NCBI RefSeq assembly: GCF_014217335.1
Contig: NZ_CP060093.1
Location: 1 to 64,000, forward strand
Direction of reading: 5' to 3'
DNA: 64,000 nucleotides
Source of the DNA: Teredinibacter purpureus
Lineage (GTDB): Bacteria; Pseudomonadota; Gammaproteobacteria; Pseudomonadales; Cellvibrionaceae
Below the pieces are notes generated by a model, which worked only from the letters and a program-made list of their open reading frames with translations, was not told the DNA's origin and did no database searches. Positions 25,321 to 33,681 of this stretch are shown here, in pieces. Position 1 is the stretch's first letter. Each line of letters opens with the position of its first letter. Both the position numbers and the translations under genes were made by a program.

Positions 25321-25527
25321 TTAGTTCCTACTTGACTGTGACGCTAGCGAAAGGTTCTCGCCACCTTCTCGTATCATTCGTTTATAAATCTCTTCACGAT
25401 TAACAGCAACTTCTTTTGGTGCTTGAACACCTATCCGAACTTGATTCCCTTTAACACCCAAAACAGTAACAGTGACATCATCACCAACCATAAGGGTCTC
25501 GCCGATACGGCGGGTTGGTATAAGCAT
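25321..25527 (-). CDS. csrA: CsrA/RsmA family carbon storage regulator
   Basis: 68 aa. CsrA binds GGA motifs in mRNA leaders as a dimer and changes translation and stability. Conserved features are [40 protein letters not shown] with the RNA-contacting Arg-44. The site AAGGAGAAGG precedes the ATG. Position 4 is Pro where chromosomal CsrA has Leu, in the first strand of the RNA-binding surface, which may alter binding. Plasmid-borne CsrA homologues are known and may reset host metabolism or control the element's own mRNAs. Family assignment is certain. Confidence 0.93.
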   Translation of the reverse strand: MLIPTRRIGETLMVGDDVTVTVLGVKGNQVRIGVQAPKEVAVNREEIYKRMIREGGENLSLASQSSRN

Positions 25528-25552
25528 TTCCTTCTCCTTCAGTATTTTTAGG

Positions 25553-25960
25553 TTACATTCTCATATTTCTTCGAAATACTTGATCATTCCCAATAATTTG
25601 AGCATCTACTCTATTAAATGCAGCTTCTTGTAACTGTCCGAACTTTGCATTTAACTCAGTCTCTTTCGCATAAGGTGAGCTCATGTTTTGAATCGCCGGC
25701 AAAATAGTTTCGCGAATACGATCTGGATCAATTCCATGCTCCTTCATTTCATCCACTTTCTGCAGTGCTGTTTTCATCACCTTATCCATTTCAGTTTCCA
25801 TTTTCTGATTATTGGACATGTTCTCTGCGTTCAAATTCCCTGCGTGTGAATTAATTGCACTAGTTGCTGACGCTTCGATTTGATCTACTAAGTTATGTCG
25901 CCAGTCTTTTAAGCGGCTATCGAAATTGGTTAGGTCAAATGTTTTAGTATTATCATTCAT
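25553..25960 (-). CDS. Hypothetical helical protein upstream of csrA
   Basis: 135 aa, strongly helical and Met/Asn-rich, with no cysteine, membrane segment or recognised domain. It ends 25 bp before the csrA start and is transcribed in the same direction, so the two are probably one unit. The promoter side is bordered by an IS21 remnant at 25990, which may have separated it from its original neighbours. Confidence 0.55.
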   Translation of the reverse strand: MNDNTKTFDLTNFDSRLKDWRHNLVDQIEASATSAINSHAGNLNAENMSNNQKMETEMDKVMKTALQKVDEMKEHGIDPDRIRETILPAIQNMSSPYAKETELNAKFGQLQEAAFNRVDAQIIGNDQVFRRNMRM

Positions 25961-25989
25961 TATTTAATATTCCATGTTTGTTAGTTACC

Positions 25990-26525
<536 letters not shown>

Positions 26526-26536
26526 GTAGGAAAAAT

Positions 26537-26629
26537 ATGCTAATAGCAACGCGCACCCCAAATGCACAAAGAGAGTTAGTTGCACTTTTCGACACTAATT
26601 GCTTGATCGAGACTCGGTGTTACATTTAG
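26537..26629 (+). CDS. 30-aa small ORF, copy 1
   Basis: Starts 11 bp after the preceding stop with GTAGGAAAAAT directly before the ATG, and reads MLIATRTPNAQRELVALFDT. The identical copy is at 28781-28873. The close spacing suggests translation, but it is short and its 3' part may be a truncated gene. Confidence 0.35.
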   Translation: MLIATRTPNAQRELVALFDTNCLIETRCYI

Positions 26630-26748
26630 ATTATCTACGCAGGCATGAAACTTGACTCAACTCTAATTTGCATAGATCAAATATGGTGGTACGTTAGCTT
26701 CAAGAAATAGAAATTATCTAGTAGGAAAAATAGTAGGGAAATGAAATT

Positions 26749-27096
26749 ATGCCTTGGACTTATGTAAACCACGAAAATGATGAAGCCTACTCGAAGTCCG
26801 TACCGCTGGCCCAGACGTTATCGGAAGCCGATCTTCCTAAAACAGAATTTGAAGCGCGCAGAGACCTCGCGCATTGGAAGATGGCTGGTTTTGTACCGTT
26901 TGCCTCGATGAGCTGGCTTGATCGATTTTTAGATAAAGAACGAGCTTCAGAAAGATTCGAAAAGCTCGACGTATTGATGACCGAAATTAAGAGTAGGTGT
27001 GAAGACAAAGCGTATCGCTCAGCGATCAAGCGAGTAGTGTCTTCGATGCCGGCCGAGGCGAAAGATCGAGCCTATATCGAACTAAATATCTTATAG
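26749..27096 (+). CDS. Hypothetical 115-aa protein, copy 1
   Basis: Begins MPWTYVNHENDEAYSKS, followed by helices with LAHWKMAGFVPFASMSWLDRF and a charged C-terminus. Identical at protein level to 28993-29340. The leader GTAGGGAAATGAAATT precedes the ATG. Soluble; not recognised. The absence of any substitution in the copy shows that the duplication is recent. Confidence 0.6.
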   Translation: MPWTYVNHENDEAYSKSVPLAQTLSEADLPKTEFEARRDLAHWKMAGFVPFASMSWLDRFLDKERASERFEKLDVLMTEIKSRCEDKAYRSAIKRVVSSMPAEAKDRAYIELNIL

Positions 27097-27169
27097 GAAA
27101 CTTGATTCCACCTTGGTTTACACCGAATAAAATTGGTGATACTTTGGTTTCAAGCAATAGGAAATTTCA

Positions 27170-27403
27170 ATGAATAGAAAAGTACTACGCTCGCGTATCG
27201 ATTTAATAATAAGGGCGATAGTTGTCCTCGGTTTTAGCGCCATAATTCTGTACTCTATTGAGAGGCCTCCTTCGGAGTGGATATTCTGGTTTACTCTTAC
27301 CGTAACATCTCTTGCAGTTATAGGCATAGCTGTAGAGGTGAACCCCAGGATTAAAGATCGACTGATAACTCGTGTGTGGCGAAAACTCAACCGAGGAATA
27401 TGA
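27170..27403 (+). CDS. Small membrane protein, 77 aa, copy 1
   Basis: Two hydrophobic helices (LIIRAIVVLGFSAIILYSI and WIFWFTLTVTSLAVIGIAV) and basic ends. It differs from the copy at 29414-29647 by three residues (Leu/Phe, Leu/Arg, Pro/Ser). The copy-1 form is the more hydrophobic and looks like the original. The leader ATAGGAAATTTCA precedes the ATG. Confidence 0.55.
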   Translation: MNRKVLRSRIDLIIRAIVVLGFSAIILYSIERPPSEWIFWFTLTVTSLAVIGIAVEVNPRIKDRLITRVWRKLNRGI

Positions 27404-27414
27404 AGGAAAATGAT

Positions 27415-27480
27415 ATGTCGATGAATGATGCTGTATTAAACGCTATGTTCTTTGTTAAGAATGGTATTGATTCCTACTAA
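27415..27480 (+). CDS. 21-aa small ORF
   Basis: Begins MSMNDAVLNAMFFVKNGI with GAAGGAAAATGAT in front. It starts just past the end of the direct repeat and is absent from copy 2. It may be only the head of a gene truncated by rearrangement. Confidence 0.25.
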   Translation: MSMNDAVLNAMFFVKNGIDSY

Positions 27481-27496
27481 TGAGGTACTACTTGTC

Positions 27497-27601
27497 ATGT
27501 TAAAGCGGTTTTACCTGATTATTTGCTTGCTGTTCCCCGCAGTTTTATCCATGAGAAAGGCTATAGGTATTCTAGCAAAGAAAAGGGTAAATTATGCTTA
27601 A
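27497..27601 (+). CDS. 34-aa small ORF with hydrophobic helix
   Basis: MLKRFYLIICLLFPAVLSM then a basic tail: a positively charged start plus hydrophobic core looks like a signal anchor or leader peptide. Its stop overlaps the start of the next gene by 8 bp, so it may be a coupled leader ORF. Confidence 0.3.
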   Translation: MLKRFYLIICLLFPAVLSMRKAIGILAKKRVNYA

Positions 27602-27860
27602 TCAAATTTGGATGTTTCTGGCTTCAAGACCGCGTTACATCTTGATCGCTCTAACAATCGACGTAGTCCTAACTTGCATCGGTTTGGCTACAACGGGAGA
27701 CATATCGCTTGCCTTTATTCTTTCTCCGTTTGGGGCGGTAGCTTCACTAATACCTGCCGCTTACTACTACTTCAGTATCCAGTTAACACCTGAAGGTGCC
27801 GAGAGTAGCCATTCAAGATTTTGGGTATGGTATTTTGGACGGCCCTTCACTAAATTTTAA
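27594..27860 (+). CDS. Small membrane protein, 88 aa
   Basis: Two hydrophobic segments (YILIALTIDVVLTCIGLA and FILSPFGAVASLIPAAYYYF) and a Trp/Phe-rich tail. AAAGGGTAAATT precedes the ATG. One of several membrane proteins in this array; not recognised. Confidence 0.5.
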   Translation: MLNQIWMFLASRPRYILIALTIDVVLTCIGLATTGDISLAFILSPFGAVASLIPAAYYYFSIQLTPEGAESSHSRFWVWYFGRPFTKF

Positions 27861-27875
27861 TTTGTAGGAAAAATT

Positions 27876-28103
27876 ATGGGCAGCGAAATGTCATTCAAAG
27901 AACAGATCATTCTAATCCTATTACTTGGTATTTTTATTATAACTGCCATCATATGCGGTATTGGGTATGCAATTGCAGAGGGGGAGCTTGCTGGTTCGTT
28001 CTCAAAATATGGCTCAATAGCCGGTATCACAGCTATTTTAATCGCGATGCTTGGCCACACAACTTTGCGGCTTTTTCAAAGGCTTTTCGGGTTCAAACTT
28101 TAA
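27876..28103 (+). CDS. Small membrane protein, 75 aa
   Basis: A helix at about 10-33 (IILILLLGIFIITAIICGIG) and a second at 46-62, basic end. The leader TGTAGGAAAAATT before the ATG is almost the same as that of the 30-aa ORF at 26537. Function unknown. Confidence 0.5.
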   Translation: MGSEMSFKEQIILILLLGIFIITAIICGIGYAIAEGELAGSFSKYGSIAGITAILIAMLGHTTLRLFQRLFGFKL

Positions 28104-28769
28104 GGGAAAGCTGATTATGAAAAACCTATATTTAATGCTATCGGTAACTCTTATTTTAGCTCTTCTGCCCCATCGCTAAACAAGCTTAAAGATCTTATTG
28201 GGATAAGAAGCACAAATGCGGCACAAAAGCATTTAGACGCTTTGTTAACGAAGAACTTTTTTAAAAAAACATCAGTACATGCAGGAGGTGATGGTAAATA
28301 TCAAATCACAGAAGCTGGATATGAGTTATTGAAAAATAATATTGTCGGTATCCCTGGAGCACCAAGGAAAGTTATGCGCCAAGAGTTTATTGAAAAATTA
28401 GATGAGGCTAGTTGGTCTAAGAGTAAACTAAAATCTCTTATTGAGCATATTGACGCTGAAAAACGGAGTATTAAATCTAGACTCTCACAGTTGTCTAGTG
28501 AGCCCAAAGATAATGATCCAGTTGGTCGAGAAAGACAGGTTTTAATACGGCGAATGAAAGACAAGTCTTCCTTCCTGACAGAAGAAAGAGCGATTGTAAT
28601 AGCAAGGCTAGGTAAGATAAAGATTAACCAGGCAGCGCTAAATAGAGCAAATTGCTCAAAAGCTGGCTATGCAGAGGCATTCATGGCTGCGGCGGAATAT
28701 CGATTAGATGAAGAGCTGCTTTCTGAACTAGATCAGTTAGCAGCATCAATTTTGATGCAGTCAGAATAG
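28104..28769 (+). pseudogene. Winged-helix gene without a start (5' end lost)
   Basis: The frame is open from the preceding stop. The first possible start (TTG 28242) falls inside the domain, giving a 175-aa ORF from 28242. Upstream of it the frame encodes IFNAIGNSYFSSSAPSL, then KDLIGIRSTNAAQKHLDALL and GKYQITEAGYELL, the helix-turn-helix and wing of a LexA/MarR-like winged-helix domain. No ATG/GTG/TTG precedes this. A signal-peptide-like ORF (ATG 28117, MKNLYLMLSVTLILALLPHR) overlaps it in another frame. The C-terminal half is coiled coil. A rearrangement seems to have replaced the 5' end. The tail is repeated at 26344-26525. Confidence 0.55.
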
Positions 28770-28780
28770 GTAGGAAAAAT

Positions 28781-28873
28781 ATGCTAATAGCAACGCGCAC
28801 CCCAAATGCACAAAGAGAGTTAGTTGCACTTTTCGACACTAATTGCTTGATCGAGACTCGGTGTTACATTTAG
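28781..28873 (+). CDS. 30-aa small ORF, copy 2
   Basis: Identical to 26537-26629, including the GTAGGAAAAAT leader. Here it follows the 3' end of the longer wHTH frame. Confidence 0.35.
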   Translation: MLIATRTPNAQRELVALFDTNCLIETRCYI

Positions 28874-28992
28874 ATTATCTACGCAGGCATGAAACTTGAC
28901 TCAACTCTAATTTGCATAGATCAAATATGGTGGTACGTTAGCTTCAAGAAATAGAAATTATCTAGTAGGAAAAATAGTAGGGAAATGAAATT

Positions 28993-29340
28993 ATGCCTTG
29001 GACTTATGTAAACCACGAAAATGATGAAGCCTACTCGAAGTCCGTACCGCTGGCCCAGACGTTATCGGAAGCCGATCTTCCTAAAACAGAATTTGAAGCG
29101 CGCAGAGACCTCGCGCATTGGAAGATGGCTGGTTTTGTACCGTTTGCCTCGATGAGCTGGCTTGATCGATTTTTAGATAAAGAACGAGCTTCAGAAAGAT
29201 TCGAAAAGCTCGACGTATTGATGACCGAAATTAAGAGTAGGTGTGAAGACAAAGCGTATCGCTCAGCGATCAAGCGAGTAGTGTCTTCGATGCCGGCCGA
29301 GGCGAAAGATCGAGCCTATATCGAACTAAATATCTTATAG
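28993..29340 (+). CDS. Hypothetical 115-aa protein, copy 2
   Basis: Identical in sequence to the protein at 26749-27096, with the same upstream leader. See copy 1 for content. Confidence 0.6.
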   Translation: MPWTYVNHENDEAYSKSVPLAQTLSEADLPKTEFEARRDLAHWKMAGFVPFASMSWLDRFLDKERASERFEKLDVLMTEIKSRCEDKAYRSAIKRVVSSMPAEAKDRAYIELNIL

Positions 29341-29413
29341 GAAACTTGATTCCACCTTGGTTTACACCGAATAAAATTGGTGATACTTTGGTTTCAAGCA
29401 ATAGGAAAATTCA

Positions 29414-29647
29414 ATGAATAGAAAAGTACTACGCTCGCGTATCGATTTAATAATAAGGGCGATAGTTGTCTTCGGTTTTAGCGCCATAATTCGGTACTCT
29501 ATTGAGAGGCCTTCTTCGGAGTGGATATTCTGGTTTACTCTTACCGTAACATCTCTTGCAGTTATAGGCATAGCTGTAGAGGTGAACCCCAGGATTAAAG
29601 ATCGACTGATAACTCGTGTGTGGCGAAAACTCAACCGAGGAATATGA
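29414..29647 (+). CDS. Small membrane protein, 77 aa, copy 2
   Basis: As copy 1 but with Phe, Arg and Ser at three positions close together. The Arg falls in the first membrane helix (FSAIIRYSI), which should weaken insertion, so this copy may be relaxing. Confidence 0.5.
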   Translation: MNRKVLRSRIDLIIRAIVVFGFSAIIRYSIERPSSEWIFWFTLTVTSLAVIGIAVEVNPRIKDRLITRVWRKLNRGI

Positions 29648-29671
29648 AGGAAAATAACAGATGGTACTTTT

Positions 29672-29785
29672 ATGAAAACGGCGGCTGTTTATAGTGAAGA
29701 GGATAAGGCTTTGGCTCGTGAGATCCCCGCACATTGCGAGGAGGGTAAAAGTTACGGCATTACGCATATCCAAAGAAAGCTGTTC
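29672..29785 (+). pseudogene. Small gene truncated by the IS3 element
   Basis: Begins MKTAAVYSEEDKALAREIP and is open for 38 codons to the IS edge. Beyond the other IS edge (31114-31179) a frame reads LQFACAIKLLSATKMRD before a TAG and may be its tail. There is no clear target duplication, so the join is uncertain. Confidence 0.4.
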
Positions 29786-29837
29786 TGGTCAAGTAAAACC
29801 GGACACCTATTTTTTATAAATTCCCTGCTAACGCGCT

Positions 29838-30716
29838 TCACTTGTTGACTGCAGAATCGAAGTGTCGAACCTGCTCTATTCGAGCAGAACCGACTCTTCC
29901 ATTTTGCAGCACATACTTGGATTCTTCGTATTTTATTGGCGATAAATCTTCATTCGCCGAATGAAAACGATGTACATTGTAGTAGCGCATATATTTGCCC
30001 ACGTCAGTCTTCATGTGCGCTCTTGTCGGCTGCGCAATCTTAAATATCCAATCGTGTTTAAGGCTTCCGAAGAAGCGTTCAACAACCGCATTATCCCAAC
30101 AGGCACCAACGTCTCCCATACTCGCCCGCATATCGTAAGCCGCTAGAAGTTTTCGATAGCGCTTACTGGTATATTGTGAGCCTCTATCGCTATGAAAAAC
30201 TAAGCTTTTAGGCGGCTGTCTTAGGTTGTAGGCCTTTATCAGGGCCTTGCTCACTAAATTAGTTGTCATGCGCTTATCAATGTACCAACCAACAATTCGA
30301 CGCGAGTACAAATCCATAATAATCGCCAAATACATCCAACCTTCGCCGGTCTTCAGGTAAGTGACATCGCCCGCCCAAATTTGATCCGGCCCCACTGGGT
30401 TAAAATTCTGATTCAGCAAGTTGTCGGCTACGGCATCCGAGGTTTTGCGTTTAGTTGTCACTTTATAGGCGGTTCGCTGAGTGACCCTTAAGCCAAGCTT
30501 GCGCATCAAGTTACGAACCCGATAACGACCAATCTGAAAGCCTTCTTCGCGTAATTTCTTCATCATCTCGCGACTACCCAGGCTATTGCGACTCTGCTCG
30601 AAAAGCCACTTCATCCTACGGTGTAGGTGCAAGGTATCGCTTGTTATCACTGTGCCTGGGCGCTTAAGCCAATCGTAATAGGACGTTTTCCCAACGCCCA
30701 TCACGCGACACAACAT
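29838..30716 (-). CDS. IS3 transposase OrfB (DDE integrase)
   Basis: 292 aa. The DDE core is complete: Asp in WAGDVTYLKTGEGW, Asp in SLVFHSDRGSQYTSKRY, and Glu in NAVVERFFGSLKHDW. The N-terminal region LCRVMGVGKTSYYDWLKRP is the usual HTH_21 part. The frame continues upstream of this ATG (KYDFIQTESPRFPVV) to overlap the end of orfA, as expected if OrfAB is made by a -1 shift. No classic A6G run is seen there. Confidence 0.93.
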   Translation of the reverse strand: MLCRVMGVGKTSYYDWLKRPGTVITSDTLHLHRRMKWLFEQSRNSLGSREMMKKLREEGFQIGRYRVRNLMRKLGLRVTQRTAYKVTTKRKTSDAVADNLLNQNFNPVGPDQIWAGDVTYLKTGEGWMYLAIIMDLYSRRIVGWYIDKRMTTNLVSKALIKAYNLRQPPKSLVFHSDRGSQYTSKRYRKLLAAYDMRASMGDVGACWDNAVVERFFGSLKHDWIFKIAQPTRAHMKTDVGKYMRYYNVHRFHSANEDLSPIKYEESKYVLQNGRVGSARIEQVRHFDSAVNK

Positions 30717-30760
30717 AACTACAGGAAAGCGAGGTGATTCAGTCTGAATGAAATCGTACT

Positions 30761-31051
30761 TTACTTCATTTCTTTCGCAAAGAAGGCACTGGCCTTTTTT
30801 AAAATCTCTTTCTCCATGCGCAGCTCTTTGTTTTCCTTGCGCAAGCGCTTAAGCTCGACTCTCTCATCCTCGGCCAGCACTTCACCTGCCTCACTAGACT
30901 CCACCTTTTCTTTCCATTTGTAGAGCATGTTGGTTGCGATACCCAACGATTTAGCGGCCTCAGGAACGGAATAGCCTTGTTCTCGAACAAGCGCAACGGC
31001 CTCTTCCTTAAACTCTTTCGGGTACTGCTTGTAAGTACGCTTCTGACTCAT
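30761..31051 (-). CDS. IS3 transposase OrfA (helix-turn-helix)
   Basis: 96 aa. It has the family pattern QYPKEFKEEAVALVREQGYS, the HTH VPEAAKSLGIATNMLYKW and a leucine-zipper helix (ELKRLRKENKELRMEKEIL). This is the DNA-binding part that precedes OrfB. Confidence 0.92.
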   Translation of the reverse strand: MSQKRTYKQYPKEFKEEAVALVREQGYSVPEAAKSLGIATNMLYKWKEKVESSEAGEVLAEDERVELKRLRKENKELRMEKEILKKASAFFAKEMK

Positions 31052-31150
31052 AATGACACCTTAATTGTTGACTAATATTGTCTCTCATTAAAGTGTCCGG
31101 TGCTATTAGACCACTACAGTTCGCTTGCGCGATAAAATTACTAAGTGCAA

Positions 31151-31507
31151 CTAAGATGCGCGATAATGATTTGCGCTAGAATTTATTAAAATATTTTCTG
31201 TTTCCATAGGATCCATCACGACAATGGGCTTGCTTAATACTAGTCCTGAAAATAATAGAACTGATCTAATATTTGGCTGGAGACAATCATCCATCATGCT
31301 CATTTTTTCTACATCGTAGTGTGTTGCCTGCCAAAAAGACTTAGCCTTGGCTGATGGATGTATTACCCATAGATCACCGCCTTGACGAAAACCAACCACT
31401 TGACTGCTCTCAACAAGACTCACCATTTCAGCGATATCTGAAATAAGCTGTTGGTTACCTATAGATACTAATTCCGTTTCTTTTCCTAGCGATTCACTAT
31501 GAAACAT
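31151..31507 (-). CDS. Hypothetical protein
   Basis: 118 aa, last gene of a four-gene run that starts at 32869. Its ATG lies 2 bp from the upstream stop. A soluble alpha/beta sequence with a WVIHPSAKAKSFW stretch; no motif recognised. The IS3 right end lies 37 bp past its stop. Confidence 0.55.
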   Translation of the reverse strand: MFHSESLGKETELVSIGNQQLISDIAEMVSLVESSQVVGFRQGGDLWVIHPSAKAKSFWQATHYDVEKMSMMDDCLQPNIRSVLLFSGLVLSKPIVVMDPMETENILINSSANHYRAS

Positions 31508-31509
31508 TT

Positions 31510-31704
31510 CTACGAAATTTGTTCAATATCACTAGGGAAAAGATTTTCTAAAATATCACCGCTGTGTAAACGAACATCAATACTTGGTAAAGGATCTTCT
31601 GGCATCTGCACAAGGCGTACGACTACTCCGCTTTGCCCGTGATAATCTTCATACTCTTCAGCCGAACTTAACAGCCTTACTTTTTGCAATAATTTGAATG
31701 ACAT
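31510..31704 (-). CDS. Small hypothetical protein
   Basis: 64 aa from the ATG at 31704 (AGGTG upstream, 2 bp after the DUF5131 stop). It looks like a small beta-barrel: KVRLLSSAEEYEDYHGQSG, then VVVRL and IDVRLHSGDILENLF. This resembles SH3-like or KOW-type folds. Function unknown. Confidence 0.6.
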   Translation of the reverse strand: MSFKLLQKVRLLSSAEEYEDYHGQSGVVVRLVQMPEDPLPSIDVRLHSGDILENLFPSDIEQIS

Positions 31705-31706
31705 AG

Positions 31707-32465
31707 CTAAAGCACCTTTATGGGAACCATATCTGGTTGAGGAACGGATTGATATTTCTGACCTTGCAGTAAGCATCCACCCTTATCATGACGAGTACCG
31801 CCCATCTGCTTGAAGTAGAATTTTGTATTATATTTTTTGCATAGCATGCGAAGCCCATCCGCCCATTTAGGGTCCATAGGGCGACAATTATGACCAGATT
31901 CGCCGCCAACAATCAGCCAATCTATCGCATTTAATGAAACGTCATTGATCTCTTCTAAAAGAGGTTCAGCAGAGAGGAAGCGCACTTTGGCAGGAATATT
32001 CTTAAGAATCTCTATTCTAGGATAACCATGTTTCTTATTTTCAACTGATACGCCGAGCCAAACATTAGGGTAGCCATCGCCCCAATCATGGGGTAAATAC
32101 TTTGCAATGTTTACGGCTCTTTTTGTTAATAGGAGCCAATCAAGGTTTTCTGTTCTTTTAATTAACTCCCACAACCTACTTCTAGTTTGGGGAGGTATTT
32201 TTTTATCGAAAACATCACACATACTCCCACAGAAAACCCTAGGGCGAGAAATAGCGCCTTGCTCCTTTCTGTTCCAAACAAGTGGTTTTCTCCAATTACT
32301 TTCCGAAGTAACCCTACGAGGAGCGCTCTTCTGCCACTGCACTCCTCCAAATCTCTTATCCCACGATTCTGCGTAGCAATTATCACAACCAGGCGAAACC
32401 TTCTCACAACCAATAACAGGATTGAACGTGTAATTTGCCCAGCTGATCAAAGTATTCTCACCCAT
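31707..32465 (-). CDS. DUF5131 / phage Gp37-Gp68 family protein
   Basis: 252 aa. The signature ISWANYTFNPVIGCEKVSPG with cysteines at 20, 27 and 30 (SPGCDNCYAE), then VFCGSMCDVFD, WLLLTKR, WLGVSVE, LSAEPLLEEI and VGGESGHNCRPMD, is the full Gp37/Gp68 pattern. The cysteine cluster and barrel-like order recall radical SAM proteins. Homologues on phages and plasmids are often found with a TcmP-type partner, not seen here. The start overlaps the upstream stop (TAATG). Activity is unproven. Confidence 0.88.
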   Translation of the reverse strand: MGENTLISWANYTFNPVIGCEKVSPGCDNCYAESWDKRFGGVQWQKSAPRRVTSESNWRKPLVWNRKEQGAISRPRVFCGSMCDVFDKKIPPQTRSRLWELIKRTENLDWLLLTKRAVNIAKYLPHDWGDGYPNVWLGVSVENKKHGYPRIEILKNIPAKVRFLSAEPLLEEINDVSLNAIDWLIVGGESGHNCRPMDPKWADGLRMLCKKYNTKFYFKQMGGTRHDKGGCLLQGQKYQSVPQPDMVPIKVL

Positions 32466-32869
32466 TATGCAAACCTCTTACTAGAGCGCAGCTGTCCTGC
32501 AGATATAAAACTTGGTGAGTTCTTTATTTCCAGAAGCAGCCTTGCTCTTTCTTCCGGAGAAATATAAATTGGCTGAACATCAAGATCTACAAGTGGGGAC
32601 GTATCCAGATCATACGAGCTATTAGCTGCCTCAACAGGAACATCCTGTCCAGGGGGCGCTTCGACACCTGCCAAAACATTAAGCTCATTACGTAAGTAAG
32701 AAATCGTTTCAGTTAAATCGGAAATTTTCGATTCATCATGAGTCGAAAACGAAAAATTCTTTTTTAGCTCTTCTGAAAACCTCATGATTGTGGATTCGAT
32801 ATTTTCAACGTCGATATCCTCAGCCGTTTCCACCCACTGCTTAGCTCTCTCTAAGTATGTTTTCGTCAT
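32465..32869 (-). CDS. Hypothetical protein in the DUF5131 operon
   Basis: 134 aa, GAGGTAGCGTT before the ATG. A helical N-terminal half with coiled-coil character, an acidic linker and a C-terminal helix with basic end (SAGQLRSSKRFA). Coupled to DUF5131 by an overlapping stop/start. Not recognised. Confidence 0.6.
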   Translation of the reverse strand: MTKTYLERAKQWVETAEDIDVENIESTIMRFSEELKKNFSFSTHDESKISDLTETISYLRNELNVLAGVEAPPGQDVPVEAANSSYDLDTSPLVDLDVQPIYISPEERARLLLEIKNSPSFISAGQLRSSKRFA

Positions 32870-33053
32870 AACGCTACCTCTTCAACAATAAGTTCATTTG
32901 AAGCGAAATTAGCATCCACAATAAATGGGTCAAATTTGATGGAAACACTTTCAAAAGAATAATCCCTGAATGCTAGTAAGCAGAAATAAATTGTTTTGAA
33001 AAGTGAAAAAAAACACCAAACATGCTCTTAAAGAGCGTGAATAAAGCATGAAA

Positions 33054-33554
33054 TCAGCTTGCATAGTCGGAGAAGCGATATAAGTTAATACAAGCGGGCG
33101 TCATTATTGGCAAAAAAAGCTCTTCGAGCTGCAAAGCTCTATTATCATCGAAGGCTTCCAGCAATAAATCGCGATAAGAATCATTAATTTTCAAGCCGTA
33201 ACAAAGCTTCTGAAACGTTTCCTCAATCCCTTTCCTTCTAGGACTAAACGATCTCAATTCGGTAGACACATCCATTATATAGCTCAGATCCTGACTTGTT
33301 TGCATACTGTAAATTAAGTGCAGCAGGGAGGTTTGAATCAATAAGGCCTCATTGGTAGTTACCTTTAACTGGCCAAGGTCTGAATCAAAAAGCTGTCCCA
33401 CAAGGCTCTCAAAATTTTCGTTGCTACAGTCGTTAATCCCAAGCCTCTCAGATAGCCTATAGATAAACGCAGGCAGCAAGTTCGTTAGCTTCATGGTCTG
33501 GTAATGCCTTATAGCAATTACCAAACAGAACGAAAAATGATTATTCAACTCCAC
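33054..33554 (-). CDS. Hypothetical helical protein
   Basis: 166 aa from GTG 33554, or 146 aa from the ATG at 33494; neither has a perfect site. Predicted all-helical (LPAFIYRLSERLGIND, LLIQTSLLHLIYSMQ). It lies between the nrd genes and the DUF5131 operon, about 130 bp after a promoter-like AT-rich gap. Not recognised. Confidence 0.5.
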   Translation of the reverse strand: MELNNHFSFCLVIAIRHYQTMKLTNLLPAFIYRLSERLGINDCSNENFESLVGQLFDSDLGQLKVTTNEALLIQTSLLHLIYSMQTSQDLSYIMDVSTELRSFSPRRKGIEETFQKLCYGLKINDSYRDLLLEAFDDNRALQLEELFLPIMTPACINLYRFSDYAS

Positions 33555-33681
33555 AATATACCTCGCAGGTTTGGCAGCTTTCAGAGAAATATACTCACTA
33601 AGTTAGAGCGTAACATGTAACGGCTGTTTGTCAATGGTATGGTAGGTATTGTTAATACCTACCAATATGAATATTTTGATC

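Larger units (their letters stand above)
28588..29655 (+). repeat. Direct repeat, copy 2 (1,068 bp)
   Basis: Second copy of 26344-27411. It starts seamlessly inside the wHTH gene, as expected for a tandem duplication, and diverges from copy 1 after 29655. Confidence 0.95.
29786..31113 (-). mobile_element. IS3-family insertion sequence (about 1.33 kb)
   Basis: Terminal inverted repeats: left TGGTCAAGTAAAACCGGACA, right (reversed) TGGTCTAATAGCACCGGACA, both starting TG as in IS3 elements. Between them lie orfA and orfB on the minus strand, both intact. Flanking bases (TTC left, CTA right) do not match, so the insertion has no visible target duplication and may have been rearranged since. Confidence 0.9.
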
